Assembly (NCBI RefSeq): GCF_040954645.1
Contig: NC_092805.1
Span: 14,278,741 to 14,342,740 of the forward strand
Origin: Diabrotica undecimpunctata
Lineage: Eukaryota > Arthropoda > Insecta > Coleoptera > Chrysomelidae
Direction: 5' to 3'
DNA length: 64,000 bases
Below are positions 1 to 10,911 of this stretch, one piece after another. The stretch's first letter is position 1; every line of letters begins with the position of its first letter. Position numbers and translations under genes: made by a program. The notes under the pieces were generated by a model. It had not been told where the DNA came from. It saw only the letters and a list, made by a program, of their open reading frames with translations, and did no database searches.

Positions 1-582
1 TATCATTAAAAAAATGTTCAAAATGGTTTTACTATTATTTATAGTAATTTATTTGACCTTAACATAATTTGTTCCTTAATGTTTTTTATATGTACAAATG
101 TATTTATTATCGATTATCTTTAGGAATCCGTCTTGTTTTTTAAGTATCAAAGTCTCCAGCATGTAGAAGTTCTACTGTCATTAATTCCTAATTTCTGTCT
201 GGAAAGTCTCAAAATTTCACCTGCATTTAGAATTCGTCACCAAACTCTTATATCTCGCAACCAAGAATGTTGCTTTTACTCTGGGCCTCTTCTTCTTTCT
301 ATCTGAATCTCCTATTTATTACCTCTTATTATATACTTATGCCATATAGGAAACTTTTCGATGTTTTATCGTTTGTGACAATTCACGTTCGGTTCCAGCT
401 CTTTTTAGCATTTTCCCTATTGTGACATGATCAATCCATGATATACGCAGGATGTTTCCTTATTTCAAACGATTCTAGGCGATTTATTAATTTAAATTTA
501 AGGCACCATCGTTCATTACCATATTATCGGTCATATGTAACATTTTACAATTTTCCTCGGAGGACAAAGTATAATCCTAGAG
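1..582. other. AT-rich stretch without recognised genes
   Basis: No open frame, exon or repeat boundary could be recognised here. It precedes a reverse transcriptase fragment and may be more of the same decayed element. Confidence 0.4.
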
Positions 583-1190
583 ATGACAAAACTTAGATAT
601 ACAAAAACTAATATTGCACTGCAAGATACCAAAGCATGGAGAGACTGCATAATGATACCAATGTTCAAGAAAGAAGATAAAGAAGACTCCAACAATTATA
701 GAGATATAAATTTACTGAACACCGCACTTAAGCTTACCACAAAAATCCTCCAACAAAATCAAAAAACTAACAACTTTATCAGATGAACAACAAGGATTCA
801 GATACGGAAGATATTGCGTAGACGCCGTGTTTGTACTAAGACAAATCACAGGAAAGGCCATCGAGTGTAATAAACCAGCATATCTATGTTTTATAGACCT
901 GACAAAGGCTTTCAATCGCATCCAAGTCGAAGACGTCTTACACCTACTGTATAAAAGAAACATAGCAATCAATATTATACAAACCATCGAAAACATATAC
1001 CAGTACAAAGCGGAGTCAGAGAGAGAGGGTGACTCTTTAAGCCCACTTCTCTTGAATATAATAATGGACGAAATAATACAAGCAGTATGTAAAGGCCATG
1101 GTTACAGAATGTGGAACAAAGAAATCCAAATATTATGTTATGCAGACGACGCCGCATTAATCGCCGAGACATAAGACGAGCTCCAAAGTT
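583..1190 (+). mobile_element. Non-LTR retrotransposon reverse transcriptase fragment
   Basis: Two plus-strand frames carry pieces of an endonuclease-type non-LTR reverse transcriptase. The first (583-786) has the W-R-D...P-M-F-K-K-E-D...N-Y-R segment that opens the RT domain. The second (827-1174) has the motif-A segment FIDLTKAFNRI and the catalytic CYADDAALI box. A short deletion seems to sit before GDSLSPLL, and a frame change separates the two parts. It is a 5'-truncated dead copy. The family resembles the RTE/craft-type elements elsewhere in the window, but the clade was not tested. Confidence 0.75.
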
Positions 1191-1199
1191 TAACACACA

Positions 1200-1549
1200 T
1201 CAAACGTCATATATGTTTAACACACACAAAAATTTACCAAACAATAAACAAATAAGTCCGTGCACCAACAAGACAGCGAGCAGCATGTAAACAGTTACTG
1301 TCACTCGCACTGCAAGTCCTTTGATTTCCCTTAAAAAACCCGCCAATAAAGGGAGCGTACGACAGCGGCAGTGGCATGAATAATGGCAGCTCGAGCGACG
1401 TATTTACTTACTCAAGCTGCCAACTTCCCTGCTTACGGCCGTGGAAGTAAGCTGCACATAAAGGGGGTAATAGACTAGGAAAGAGGAAAATGGAAACAAA
1501 ATGAAGAACTTTAGGAAAAGAAGAATAATAAAGAACTTTATGTAGATAT
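1200..1549. other. No gene seen; low-complexity repeats
   Basis: The stretch begins with CA-rich repeats and contains stops in all frames. Nothing recognisable was found. Confidence 0.4.
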
Positions 1550-1745
1550 ACCTTTTGCTTGGTTTTGAATCGCTATCTGGAACATCTCCTCTACATAGAC
1601 ATTGAATACTAAAGGAGATACAATACAACCCTGACATACACCTCTTGTTATTTTCATTTCTTTAGTTGACAGTGAGTTTTTGATCCATAGCTTACCAGAT
1701 GGATTCCAACATAGATTTTTCTTTAGCAGTCCAAAGAAAGTAAGC
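1550..1745 (-). mobile_element. Reverse transcriptase fragment (motif B region)
   Basis: A minus-strand frame reads RGVCQGCIVSPLVFNVYVEEM, the motif-B segment of a non-LTR reverse transcriptase. Only about 65 codons survive, with no YADD box. It lies opposite in strand to the fragment at 583-1190 and so is a separate insertion or an inverted piece. Confidence 0.6.
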
Positions 1746-1750
1746 ATCAC

Positions 1751-3081
1751 CTACCAGCATATGCTATATAAAACAGCGTATATTAAAAATAATTATGTCT
1801 TCAAAATCTGGAAACTATATTAAAATTAATGGATTATTTAAAGACTTAATTAAAATGTTTATTTCTCCAAATGTGGAATAAAGACTACTCAAAGAAATAT
1901 AAGCTTTGAGCAATGCATGTAAAACCTATTTTCGTGATAATAAGATTCTATCGCACCCTGATATCTTGAAGTTCTCTACTGAATGTGATACAAATGAGGC
2001 GTCATGTACTGCATGTATCTAAGTGTTGTCCTCATCCTCTTTCAAGAAGACCTTCAGGAACACTCTACTTCAGTCCAAGAATTGCTTTACTCTCTAAAGG
2101 CTTGACTATGCTGCCAAATTGATTGATTAGGAGACCCCATATTGTAATTTTTTTTAATGATTTACTTTTTTTAGATCTCTATCTATGTTTATGTGAACAA
2201 TAATTGTAGATAATTGATTGCCCAAACAAAAAAATTAATAACGTGTATATAACTTTTATTTCGATTCCTAAAATAATTTTGAAAGTAAAATTGAATTGAT
2301 TTGTTCAAAATGGTAGATGAGTTTGAGATGCAATAAAGATTGTGTTTTTTCAGTTATAAAATTACAGTGGCGAAATACTTATACAATATAACCTTGTATA
2401 GATATATACATAAATACATAACTGTGTGTTAATATAAAATTGTAGATTTAATATATTTATTAACGGGTCTATTACGATATAAAGTAGTGGATAGAAAAAT
2501 GCCCTATTGTGAACGAAAAATATGTATAGTAGACTTCTGTGTATTTCACAATGTTAAAAATTATTATAAAACCATTGAAATAAATAATACTGAAAATATT
2601 TATTTTATTTATAGCCCTGCTTTTCGACTTAATATTCAATTACTCCAGTCGGCAGAGACAAAGATGCCACTGAACATTTAAAAATTATATGAACAAGCTG
2701 AATTTTGCAGAGAATATCATTTTTGGGACCCCAAAAAATATGTAAAAAAGGTTAAAGGTAAGGTAAATACATAAAAATGAAACATGGGACAATAAAAGTA
2801 AACAAACAGAATAAAGCTTACACTTTAGCAGAGTACATGAAGCATGGAAAACAATAAAAACCATCTATTTAAAAAAAAAGTTAAGTTTTGGGAAGAAGTC
2901 TATGCTTCCACTTGGGCCAGATTAATGTCACATTCATAGTTAAATATTCTTGGATATTCATCTTGCTATATTTATATTTCTCATTTTGTTATACTTACAG
3001 ATTTGTGGCTATGAGAATAAAAAGAGGAAAGGATTTCAGTATGTACAAAATAAAACATATATTAAAGGTGAACAGGTAACT
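1751..3081. other. Intergenic AT-rich DNA
   Basis: No exon or conserved domain was recognised. The short open frames have no matching splice sites or motifs. The segment lies downstream of the UTP23 stop codon, so the UTP23 3' untranslated region must extend into its right end. Confidence 0.4.
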
Positions 3082-3906
3082 TTAATTGACTTTCTTTTCT
3101 AATAACACTTCTTTTACGTGTTTGGCCAATTTTATTCTTTTCCGTTGTTTCTTTTCTTTCTCAGATTGACCCTCTTTCTTTACAATTGGAGTTTGTACAT
3201 GTGACTTTTTGGTTTTCTTTTTACAAGAGAGTGGATTCGGCCCCTTTTTCTTCTTTTTCTTGGGTCTTTCATCACTTCCATTTTGTTTTTTAATTTCCTC
3301 TAATGCCCTTTTTTCAAAATCTGTCAATGTTGATAACTTGCTTTCAGCTTCTTTGGTAGAGACTTCAGAAGGCTTTTCAAGCACTGGAGTTTTAAGATGT
3401 AAATATAATAACGGAACACCTGGAATGTGTCTGACTTTCTCCTGCAAATCCCTATCTTGTGTTCCAATAATATAATGATTTTCATTAGATTTTCCTAGCA
3501 TTTTTAAAAAGCATTTGGATCCTGTAATTGGATTACCTTCATGACCACACTTGTGTACACCATACTGCTTCAGAATAATTAGTGCACCATTCAACTTGGC
3601 ACCCAAGTTTTCCATTTCTATAATTGCACATTGAGTAGTAAGTAACTTAACTTCTCCTTGAAGGTATCTTGGAATATTGTCAGCAATATTTACTTTGTTC
3701 TGTAACACAACAAAATTAATTGAGTAAGTCCATATATAGAGGAGTTGCTATATAGTTCTAGATGTGTTAATTTGTATGTTACTTACATTTAATGCACAGT
3801 AACAGAATGTGCCATCAACCAACACTTGGAAGGGTTGACGAAATCCATAATTATTAATAAAGAACCTTATATGTTTGTTTACTTTTTTATAACGTTTTAC
3901 CTTCAT
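3082..3906 (-). CDS. UTP23: rRNA-processing protein UTP23 homologue
   Basis: UTP23 is a nucleolar small-subunit processome factor with a degenerate PIN nuclease fold that acts in early 18S rRNA maturation with snR30/U17. Two exons were joined: complement(3787..3906), starting MKVKRYKK, and complement(3082..3699). The 87-bp intron has a GTAAGT donor and a TTACAG acceptor in phase 0. The product is 245 codons; the human protein is about 249. Residues 1-40 carry the basic N-terminus and the VLVDGTFC segment with the PIN-type Asp. Residues around 85-105 carry the CGHEG...GSKC zinc motif. The middle has GTQDRDLQEKVRHIPGVPLLYL, and the tail is Lys-rich and nucleolar in type. It is divergent from SS18, 444 bp away. 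Confidence 0.95.
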
Positions 3907-4350
3907 TTTATAGACTGTTTATAGATTAGTTTCCTGACCTAAATGGACCTAAACTTCAGTAATATATATTCTTTATCTATGACCTAAACAAATGGTTAAA
4001 ATAAACATAACCCTTTAGATTAATTTCTTCTTATTTGTACATTTTCTAAATATTTTTTAATTTAACAGGATAAATATGTGTATTTACACATTCCTTCAAA
4101 CTAAATCTGAAAGAAGAGGTGGTATGACAAATGACAGTTAGCTTAGTGACAAAAAATTAGATGCTTTCATTTAAAAAAACAATATAAAAGGTTGATACGT
4201 TTTAGTAAGTTCATCTTCAAAATATTCAAAATATGTTGCAGTAGACGGTATGAAATAGTTAGACTAAATTATCGAATACTTATAGTTTGTTTAATAATCT
4301 TTTAGCTATCTGGTTAATACAAAAAAACGGAGATCTTCGCAGCGAACAAA
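3907..4350. promoter_or_regulatory. Shared divergent promoter region of UTP23 and SS18
   Basis: These 444 bp lie between the start codons of UTP23 (minus) and SS18 (plus), so both promoters and 5' untranslated regions must fit here unless upstream exons exist. I see no clear TATA box or Inr that I would trust. A 24-bp AT-rich string at 3959-3982 recurs exactly at 21993-22016. Confidence 0.6.
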
Positions 4351-7300
4351 ATGTCTGCTACATTTGCGCCACAGCGTGGCCCCAAGCCTCCTCCCGACAG
4401 TAAAAGCCTTCAAAAGCTTCTGGACGAAAACGGACATTTGATTCAAGTTATACAAGAACACCAATCAAAGGGCAAATCGCAGGAAGCTATACAAATGCAG
4501 TCACAATTACATAGAAATCTGGTATACTTGGCAACGATAGCTGATTCTGCACAAAATGTTACAGCTTTATTACCAGTAAGTAAAAAAAACATTATAACTC
4601 AGTACTTCGTGTATTAATTGTTATTATAAATTTAATTTGGAGCAATATGGAAAGAAAAATGCTACTTTTTTTGCTTATACTGGATGATAAACTGACTTTA
4701 TTTATAATAGTGATGCAGTAAGAGAAAATCGCTGCTTAAAATGTGAACAGAAGAAATACAACATTGAGGGTTAAAATCAAAACATTGAAAATTAATTTGC
4801 CGTTAGATTTGCACCTAGTATTGTTAAGAGAATGCAGATGTTATTAATAGAAGGAAGATGCAACAAATAATGAAAAAATATGTGGAAGGAATTCATAATT
4901 CACATACAAAATTAAAATTGATGTAAAAAGACAAAGAGAAAGGTTAATAATCAAAAAAGCAGCTGAAAATTCAATTTAGTACTTTGTGGGGACTCTAGTT
5001 ATATATCTAAAACTGAAAGATCAGAAATAGATACAGAATATACTGTATAATTGTTGGTTTTGTGTCAAAAAAAGTAAGATCTGGACTAGCAAAAAGAGAA
5101 AGAGGAAAGAAATGGCTCATTATAATAAATATTGGAAATAACTAAAGATTAGAGGATCTGAAAGAACTAATTACAAAATATCTTTAAGACAGTTTAATAA
5201 AATAATTAAAAAGAAAACTTCAAAATATTCTTATGTGTTTAAATTTTATTAAAAATGTGTTATTTAAAGGCTTAAATAAGCTCAGTATTTTATATGCCTT
5301 CAGGCATTAGTAGTACATTGGAAAATGACTTTGTCACATGTTTTGTGTTGATTAAAAGAAAATATAATGTCATGTGAGAGCAGTTTAAGCTATGGGATAT
5401 TTGATTGCTATACCATTGCTATTGTTTTTTCCAACCCAACTACTATTGTTTATAATAAAAGCTCACTAATTTAAAATAATCTTTTTTGAATATGATTTCT
5501 GGAGTGGAAATCAAAATATCAAATAACAATTAGAAAATGTAATGTAATTACTCTTGCAGACTAATATACAATGTTGTAACTTTTTTTTAGATGATTCAGT
5601 CAACAGGACCTGCACCTCCTCAGCAACCCAACCACAACCCACCCCCTAATGATCAACAACATAATATGAATAATTTTAATCATCAACAGCAACCAGCTGC
5701 CCTAAATTACAGGTAGGATATTTTTTCTATTAAGAAATACTGTATCAACTATAAATTTCATTTATCAAAGTATCAATTTTTTATTAAAAAAGTGTGTCTG
5801 TACCCTTGTAATACCATTTGTTATATTTTTTAATGGGTCTCTGGAAACCTCTATGTTTCCTTCTTCATGGAAAGAAAGTTATGTTATTTCCATATTTAAA
5901 AATGGTCAGAAAGACAGAAAATTATAGTAGCATTTGTATACAATCTGCAATCTCTAAGCTCTTCAACAGTCTTATAATAAAGTAACTTTCTTGGTTATGT
6001 AAAGGCTTAATATCTCAATCACAACATGGTTTTTATAGCAAAAAATCCACTGTAACAAACTTGGTTTGCTATTAATGTGATATATTATCTCATATGGAAG
6101 ACCGTAAACAGGTAGATGCAATATAAACAGATTTTTCCAAAGCATTTGATCATGTAGATCACCAAATTAATACTTTTGGGCAAATTGATTAATGTAGGCT
6201 TTCATGTCAGGTTTGTTGAATTGATTAAAAACCCTACATCTGGGAGAAGTCAAAGAGTCAAGATAGGTTGTCATCTGTCTGATAGTATCACAGTAACATC
6301 TGGAGTTCCTCAAAGAGGCCACACTTCTCCACTTCTTTTTAATATCTTCGTTAAAGACATTATTCCTAAATAGCAAATGTCTTATGTTGGCAGATGACTT
6401 GAAATTTTGGAAAGTTATAGATAGCTTAAAAGATCAAGCCTTGCTACAAGATGACTTAGTTTTATAAGTTTTCCTCGTAAACTTCAATAGAATTGGAACA
6501 AGCTATACTATTAATAATCAGCCTCTGAATTCTTCTATTCTGGATTTGGATGTTATTTTCGTTGACAAGCTTACTTTCTGTGAAAGTGTTGAATTTTGTT
6601 CTTGTTATTATATTTTGTTTGTTTTTTTTTAGTATGTAAGATTTTTAGTCTCATTTTTTAAACTTTTTAATATTGATTTCAGTGGACAATCTATGACCAT
6701 ATGCTGAACTTTTGTGGTGGTTTCACAAGTAAAACAGCTTCTGGGAGGATTTTTCTCTACTAAATGTTCATGTTCTTTCCTAGACACCTATACTATGTCA
6801 AATATCTGGCCAAGTCATAGTCTATAAGTGGGTACTTTTTACTTATTTCCCTGACCTACTTAAGAACTGAAATCAAACTAATTTGAAAGTTTGTTTTCTA
6901 AATTTATATTTACAAACATATATGCAGGTGGCACCATCAACACAGACTGAATAGTTACGAGGAAAATTCAATATACAGTAAGGGTTACGATATTTCAAAA
7001 ATGTATTGGAAATAGTCTGGCTTATGATTAATATATAATACTAAAATATGAGTCAATGACATAAAGTGATGAAGAAGAACCTGCAAGGAAAAAGTTGCAT
7101 ATACAGTTATTATTGAAAACTCCTAGCCACCTGTATACTAATAAAAGAAGAAAGATATACCAGAACAGAAATAAATTAATACTGAGATATTTTGAAAACC
7201 AAAGAGTTCTGTCAAACTTTTTCATGTAATATTAATCAATCCACTTTTTTGTAATTACTTTCCCTACATTAAATAACCTAGTCATTTGTTATTATTTTTT

Positions 7301-10300
7301 TTTTTTAATCAATAGGCAACAACCAGGCCCACCTCAGCGTCCCGGTGGTCCTCCAGCTCCACATCCTTACCAACAGAGGAGCTATCCACAAGGACAATAC
7401 CAAAATCAGTATCCACCACAAGGTCCCAATTATCCTCCACAACCACCCTATGGGGCTCCTCCAAATCAACCACCAGGATATCCCCCAAATGCTCCACAAG
7501 GCAATTATGGTCAACCACCAACAACTGCTGCTCCACATACAAATTATCAACAACCAGGTGAGAACATAATTAGACTAAGTTATAAAAATTGTTAAAGACT
7601 ATTATATTGTGCTGATATTCTTCGTATTATATTAGAATTGTTGGTGCAGTTTGAATAATAGTCCAGTTATCATAGATGAAAATGCCACTGAATCTTAAAA
7701 ATCATATGAATAAGCTGAATTTTGCTGAGGTCAACTTTGGCCGCGTTTTCCCTTGCTAGGAAGGAGGGAAACATAAAACATAGATTTAACAAGAATCAAG
7801 AATTTATATGCCGTCATAAAAACTGTTTCAAACAAAAAATGTAGCAATTTATAAATACAATAAGCTAATAACAAAAATGAGATAATTTTGAACAAAAATG
7901 TTAATTAGCACTTTTTTGAAGAATGAACTGTTCTATTATAAAAATGACTTTTGAAGCAACAGGCAATTTTGAATGTCAGTATGCGTGTTAAATCAATTTC
8001 GTGTAAAATTTGTATCCACCGATCATCATCATCTTGGTGCTACAGCCCTTAGAGGGCATCGACCTTCTCAAGCTTTCTACGCCATTCTGTTCTGTCTCTT
8101 GCTTGCATTTTTCAGTTGCCGACTCCGATCTTCTCGGCATCTTGTGTTACCCCGTCCATCCACCTCAGCTTTGGTCTACCCCGTCTTCTCTTTCCCACAG
8201 ATTGTGCTGTTAGAATCTTTTTTATCGTGTTCGATTCAGGGTCCCGGGCTACATGTCCTGCCCACTGCATGCGGTTTCGCTTAATTATAGTGGTAATATC
8301 TTTACCACCAAACGTATGCTTGTAGATATTCTGCAGTTCAAAGTTATATCTACGCCTCCATATTCCGTTCTCACAGACCACTCCGAATATCTTGAGTAGC
8401 ACCTTTCCTTCAAAAATCGATAGAGCGGATTCATCTGTTTTAGTTAGCGTCCATGCCTCTGATTCATATGTGAAAACGGGGACTATCCGTGTTCTATACA
8501 GCCTTATACGAGTTTTTTGAGGCAGACGTTTGTTAGCTAAGTACTTCACTAACTATCCACCCAATGGTTACAAATAAATATTCGATATCTTTTGATTAGA
8601 GTGTCCTATTGACAAAAATGAAAATGCGTTTAAAGGTGAAGAGTGCAGCTTTCGTACACAATTTTTGCATTTTGCCACAGATAAAGTCAGTTTCTATAAA
8701 GCTGTTAAATAAATAAATGTTTTGTGATCTCTGAAATTTTTTAAGATTCTTATAAGATCAATAAAATTTATCACTTCCATTAACTGGCCACTATGGAAAT
8801 TCCGTTGTTAGAGCCTAATCTTCAAAACCTATAAAATCAAATTTTGATTTTGAGTTTTGGCAACAAATATGAGGCATTTGAAATATGCCTAAAAAACGCT
8901 GAATTTAAACTTTCACATTACAAATGATCTAAGATGTTTAAAACTCCTTCTTTTTGAATGCAAGTAAGTTTTTCAAAATTACAAAACTTCAGCTACAAAT
9001 TTCACCTAATGCCGTTTTCGTGGAAGCATTACCCCTCATGTGAGATTTTTTACAAGTTTATTTTTTCTCACTCTTTCCGAAACATTTCACTAGTAGAAAA
9101 ACTGAAAAAATTGAATATATAGAATAAATAAAATTTTGACTTTTTTTTTTTCAGGTTATGGTACTCCTCCTCCCGCTACAGGAGGTGCTTCACAGCCCAG
9201 TCCAGCTCCTGCTCCATATCAACCTCCAGCAACACCTGCTCAGAACCAACCAGCTCAGTACGGAGCTCCTCCAAACGGTGGGCATTACCCGGCTGGTAAT
9301 CCTCCACAAAATTACCCCCCACAAGGTTATCCCAATCCGCAGGGTTATGCTCCTCCTTCAACAAACCAGCCCAATCCTCCTCCACCTCAAAATTATTCAG
9401 CTAGTAATACTCAGGTAAGATGTGTTTTTAATGAGTATTTGATACAAATTGTTTGATTATTGTGTATATTTTAGGCGCCACCTTTTTCGTCGCCCCCAAC
9501 GAACAATCAGAGCCCTGCTGTGACATCTACCCCTCCAGCAACTTCACAGCCTTATCAACAACCTCCATTCCCGCCCAATTCGCAGCCAAGTAATCCGGGC
9601 TATACTTCTCCTCCAAACCAAGGATATCCGCCAGGCCCTGGTGGCCCTCCAAGCAACTATGGTTATCCTCCTCAACCCGGAGGTTATCCACCTCAGCCGC
9701 AGTATGCTCAACAGCCACAGAACAATTACTACAGGTTGGTATAAAATAGTAAAAAGTGGGGGTAGATGCAAATGTAGTTATAATATTCTTCTTCATGTAC
9801 TATCTCTTTGTTCTTTAAATATCAACTATTTTTGGTTATGTATAAGCTGTCCAAAATATTGTAATATTTAATCTACCTTGCGTCTTTGTAATTGTATAAT
9901 TATTTTTTAAATCTATCTACAGAATAAACTCTCTAAAAGCACATTCATGTATAGATCCCACACAAAACATCCAGATATATTGATCAGTATTAAAATTTGG
10001 AGGCACAAAGACCAGAATTATTCTTGATTACTAATAGAAATTTGTAAAGCTTGGTTCCGGGCATTGTATGCTTAAATTACCCTTGAACATTGTAATGTGA
10101 TGGATGGTATGTGCTTTTTGACGACTACTGAGTCATCTTTTTATTTCTCCTTGATTTAACAAATTCATGAGGATCTAAGTGGTTCATTGAAACCTATGGA
10201 ATCGTTATAAACATAAGTTCAACCCGATTGTTTGAAAGATTCATTGAATAAGAGGAAGACCTAGAGCATTGCTTCAATTTATCCCATTTTCTCATATAAA

Positions 10301-10419
10301 TCATAGTAATTACTTGTTAATATTTTTTTTACAGGCCACCGGCAGCACAAGGTCCTCCCGGAGCCCCTCCTCAAGGTGGATATCCATATAACTATCCTCC
10401 ACAGCCAAATCCACAATAA
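4351..10419 (+). CDS. SS18: SS18 / SYT family co-activator (BAF complex subunit)
   Basis: SS18 proteins are nuclear co-activators that join SWI/SNF (BAF) chromatin remodellers through the SNH domain. Six exons fit with consistent phases: 4351-4575, 5591-5712, 7316-7557, 9155-9414, 9475-9734 and 10335-10419, giving 397 codons. Exon 1 holds most of the SNH domain (about residues 12-75: LQKLLDENGHLIQVIQEHQ, QLHRNLVYLATIAD). Exons 2-6 encode a disordered Q/P/G/Y-rich region with repeated P-P-x-x-Y and G-Y-P-P units, ending NYPPQPNPQ. All introns are GT-AG. The first ATG follows an AAC AAA context. Introns 2 and 3 hold non-LTR fragments. A possible ATTAAA signal lies at 10515-10520. SS18 versus SS18L1 cannot be split in insects, which usually have one gene. 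Confidence 0.94.
4576..5590 (+). other. SS18 intron 1
   Basis: The intron begins GTAAGT and ends after a long T tract with AG. It is AT-rich and holds no recognised repeat or domain. Confidence 0.8.
5820..6670 (+). mobile_element. Non-LTR retrotransposon relic, copy A (SS18 intron 2)
   Basis: A decayed jockey/CR1-like reverse transcriptase lies in the same sense as SS18. Readable pieces include S-W-K-E-S-Y-V-I near 5870 and, at 6176-6373, SGVPQRGHTSPLLFNIFVKDI (motif B region). Frames shift repeatedly. The block from about 6200 to 6345 is nearly identical to 10917-11065 (copy B). The 3' part (TTGAATTTTGTTCTTG and the CATTTTTTAAACTTTTTAATATTG tail) is also shared. Confidence 0.75.
6680..7315. 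other. Rest of SS18 intron 2
   Basis: No coding or repeat signal was recognised between the retrotransposon relic and the acceptor before exon 3 (T tract then AATAG at 7311-7315). Confidence 0.6.
8021..8553 (-). mobile_element. 5'-truncated RTE-type retrotransposon 3' end (SS18 intron 3)
   Basis: A minus-strand frame (8112-8549) encodes the C-terminal part of a reverse transcriptase protein: TRIVPVFTYESEAWTL, FEGKVLLKIFG, MQWAGHVARDPE and the GRPKLRWMDGV signature of RTE/craft-type insect elements. The 3' end carries a GAT-rich simple tail (ATCATCATCATC on plus at about 8021). An 8-bp repeat TATCCACC at 8013-8020 and 8554-8561 could be the target-site duplication. It is antisense to SS18. 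Confidence 0.8.
8562..9154. other. Right part of SS18 intron 3
   Basis: AT-rich sequence without recognised elements, ending in a T-rich tract and TTTCAG before exon 4. Confidence 0.6.
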
Positions 10420-10640
10420 GATGTGAAGTAGCCGTAGAGTTTTATTTAATTGATGTGCCGTTTTTTACTGATTTTATATGTATTGAGAAGTGAAAAGGTG
10501 TTACTAGAATAAGAATTAAAGATATATTATCTATTCATTGTGAGAAAATCTAGTAGACGGTGTTAGGGTTAATAGTTTTGATTTGTATATAGAGAATATA
10601 CTTTTTTTACTTATCTTGTCTTTTTTTTTTGTTACTGATA

Positions 10641-10910
10641 GTGGACAGATTCGAATGTAATTATAAGTTCAAATTGTTTCTAATTCCCTGTGTCCAATTC
10701 TTCTCGATCGACGACGATAAAATAAAATGTTGAATCCGTGGAGTAAAATATAGTTTTATTGACAGCTACTGAATTATTACACTATAGTTGTTGTTGACGT
10801 ACAAATGTATGATAGACTGCGTCCCAAACTAGTCCCGAAGCTATATTTATAGTCTCACTAAAATGCTGCGATTCATCAAATAAGTGTATTGCCCTCTGCA
10901 TAGAACAAAA
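10641..10910 (+). repeat. LTR-like dispersed repeat, copy 1
   Basis: The block from TGGACAGATTCGAATG to GCATAGAACA is matched in inverted orientation at 43131-43330. The ends read TG...CA, which fits a solo LTR, but no target-site duplication was seen. This copy has about 70 bp (near 10815-10885) that the other copy lacks. It abuts copy B of the non-LTR element directly. Confidence 0.55.
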
Positions 10911-10911
10911 A

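Noticed and set aside
7305..7553. Minus-strand frames opposite SS18 exon 3
   Set aside because: They are shadows of the Q/P/G/Y-rich coding repeat, which leaves all frames open.
9176..9796. Minus-strand frames opposite SS18 exons 4 and 5
   Set aside because: Same low-complexity shadow effect; no splice or domain support.
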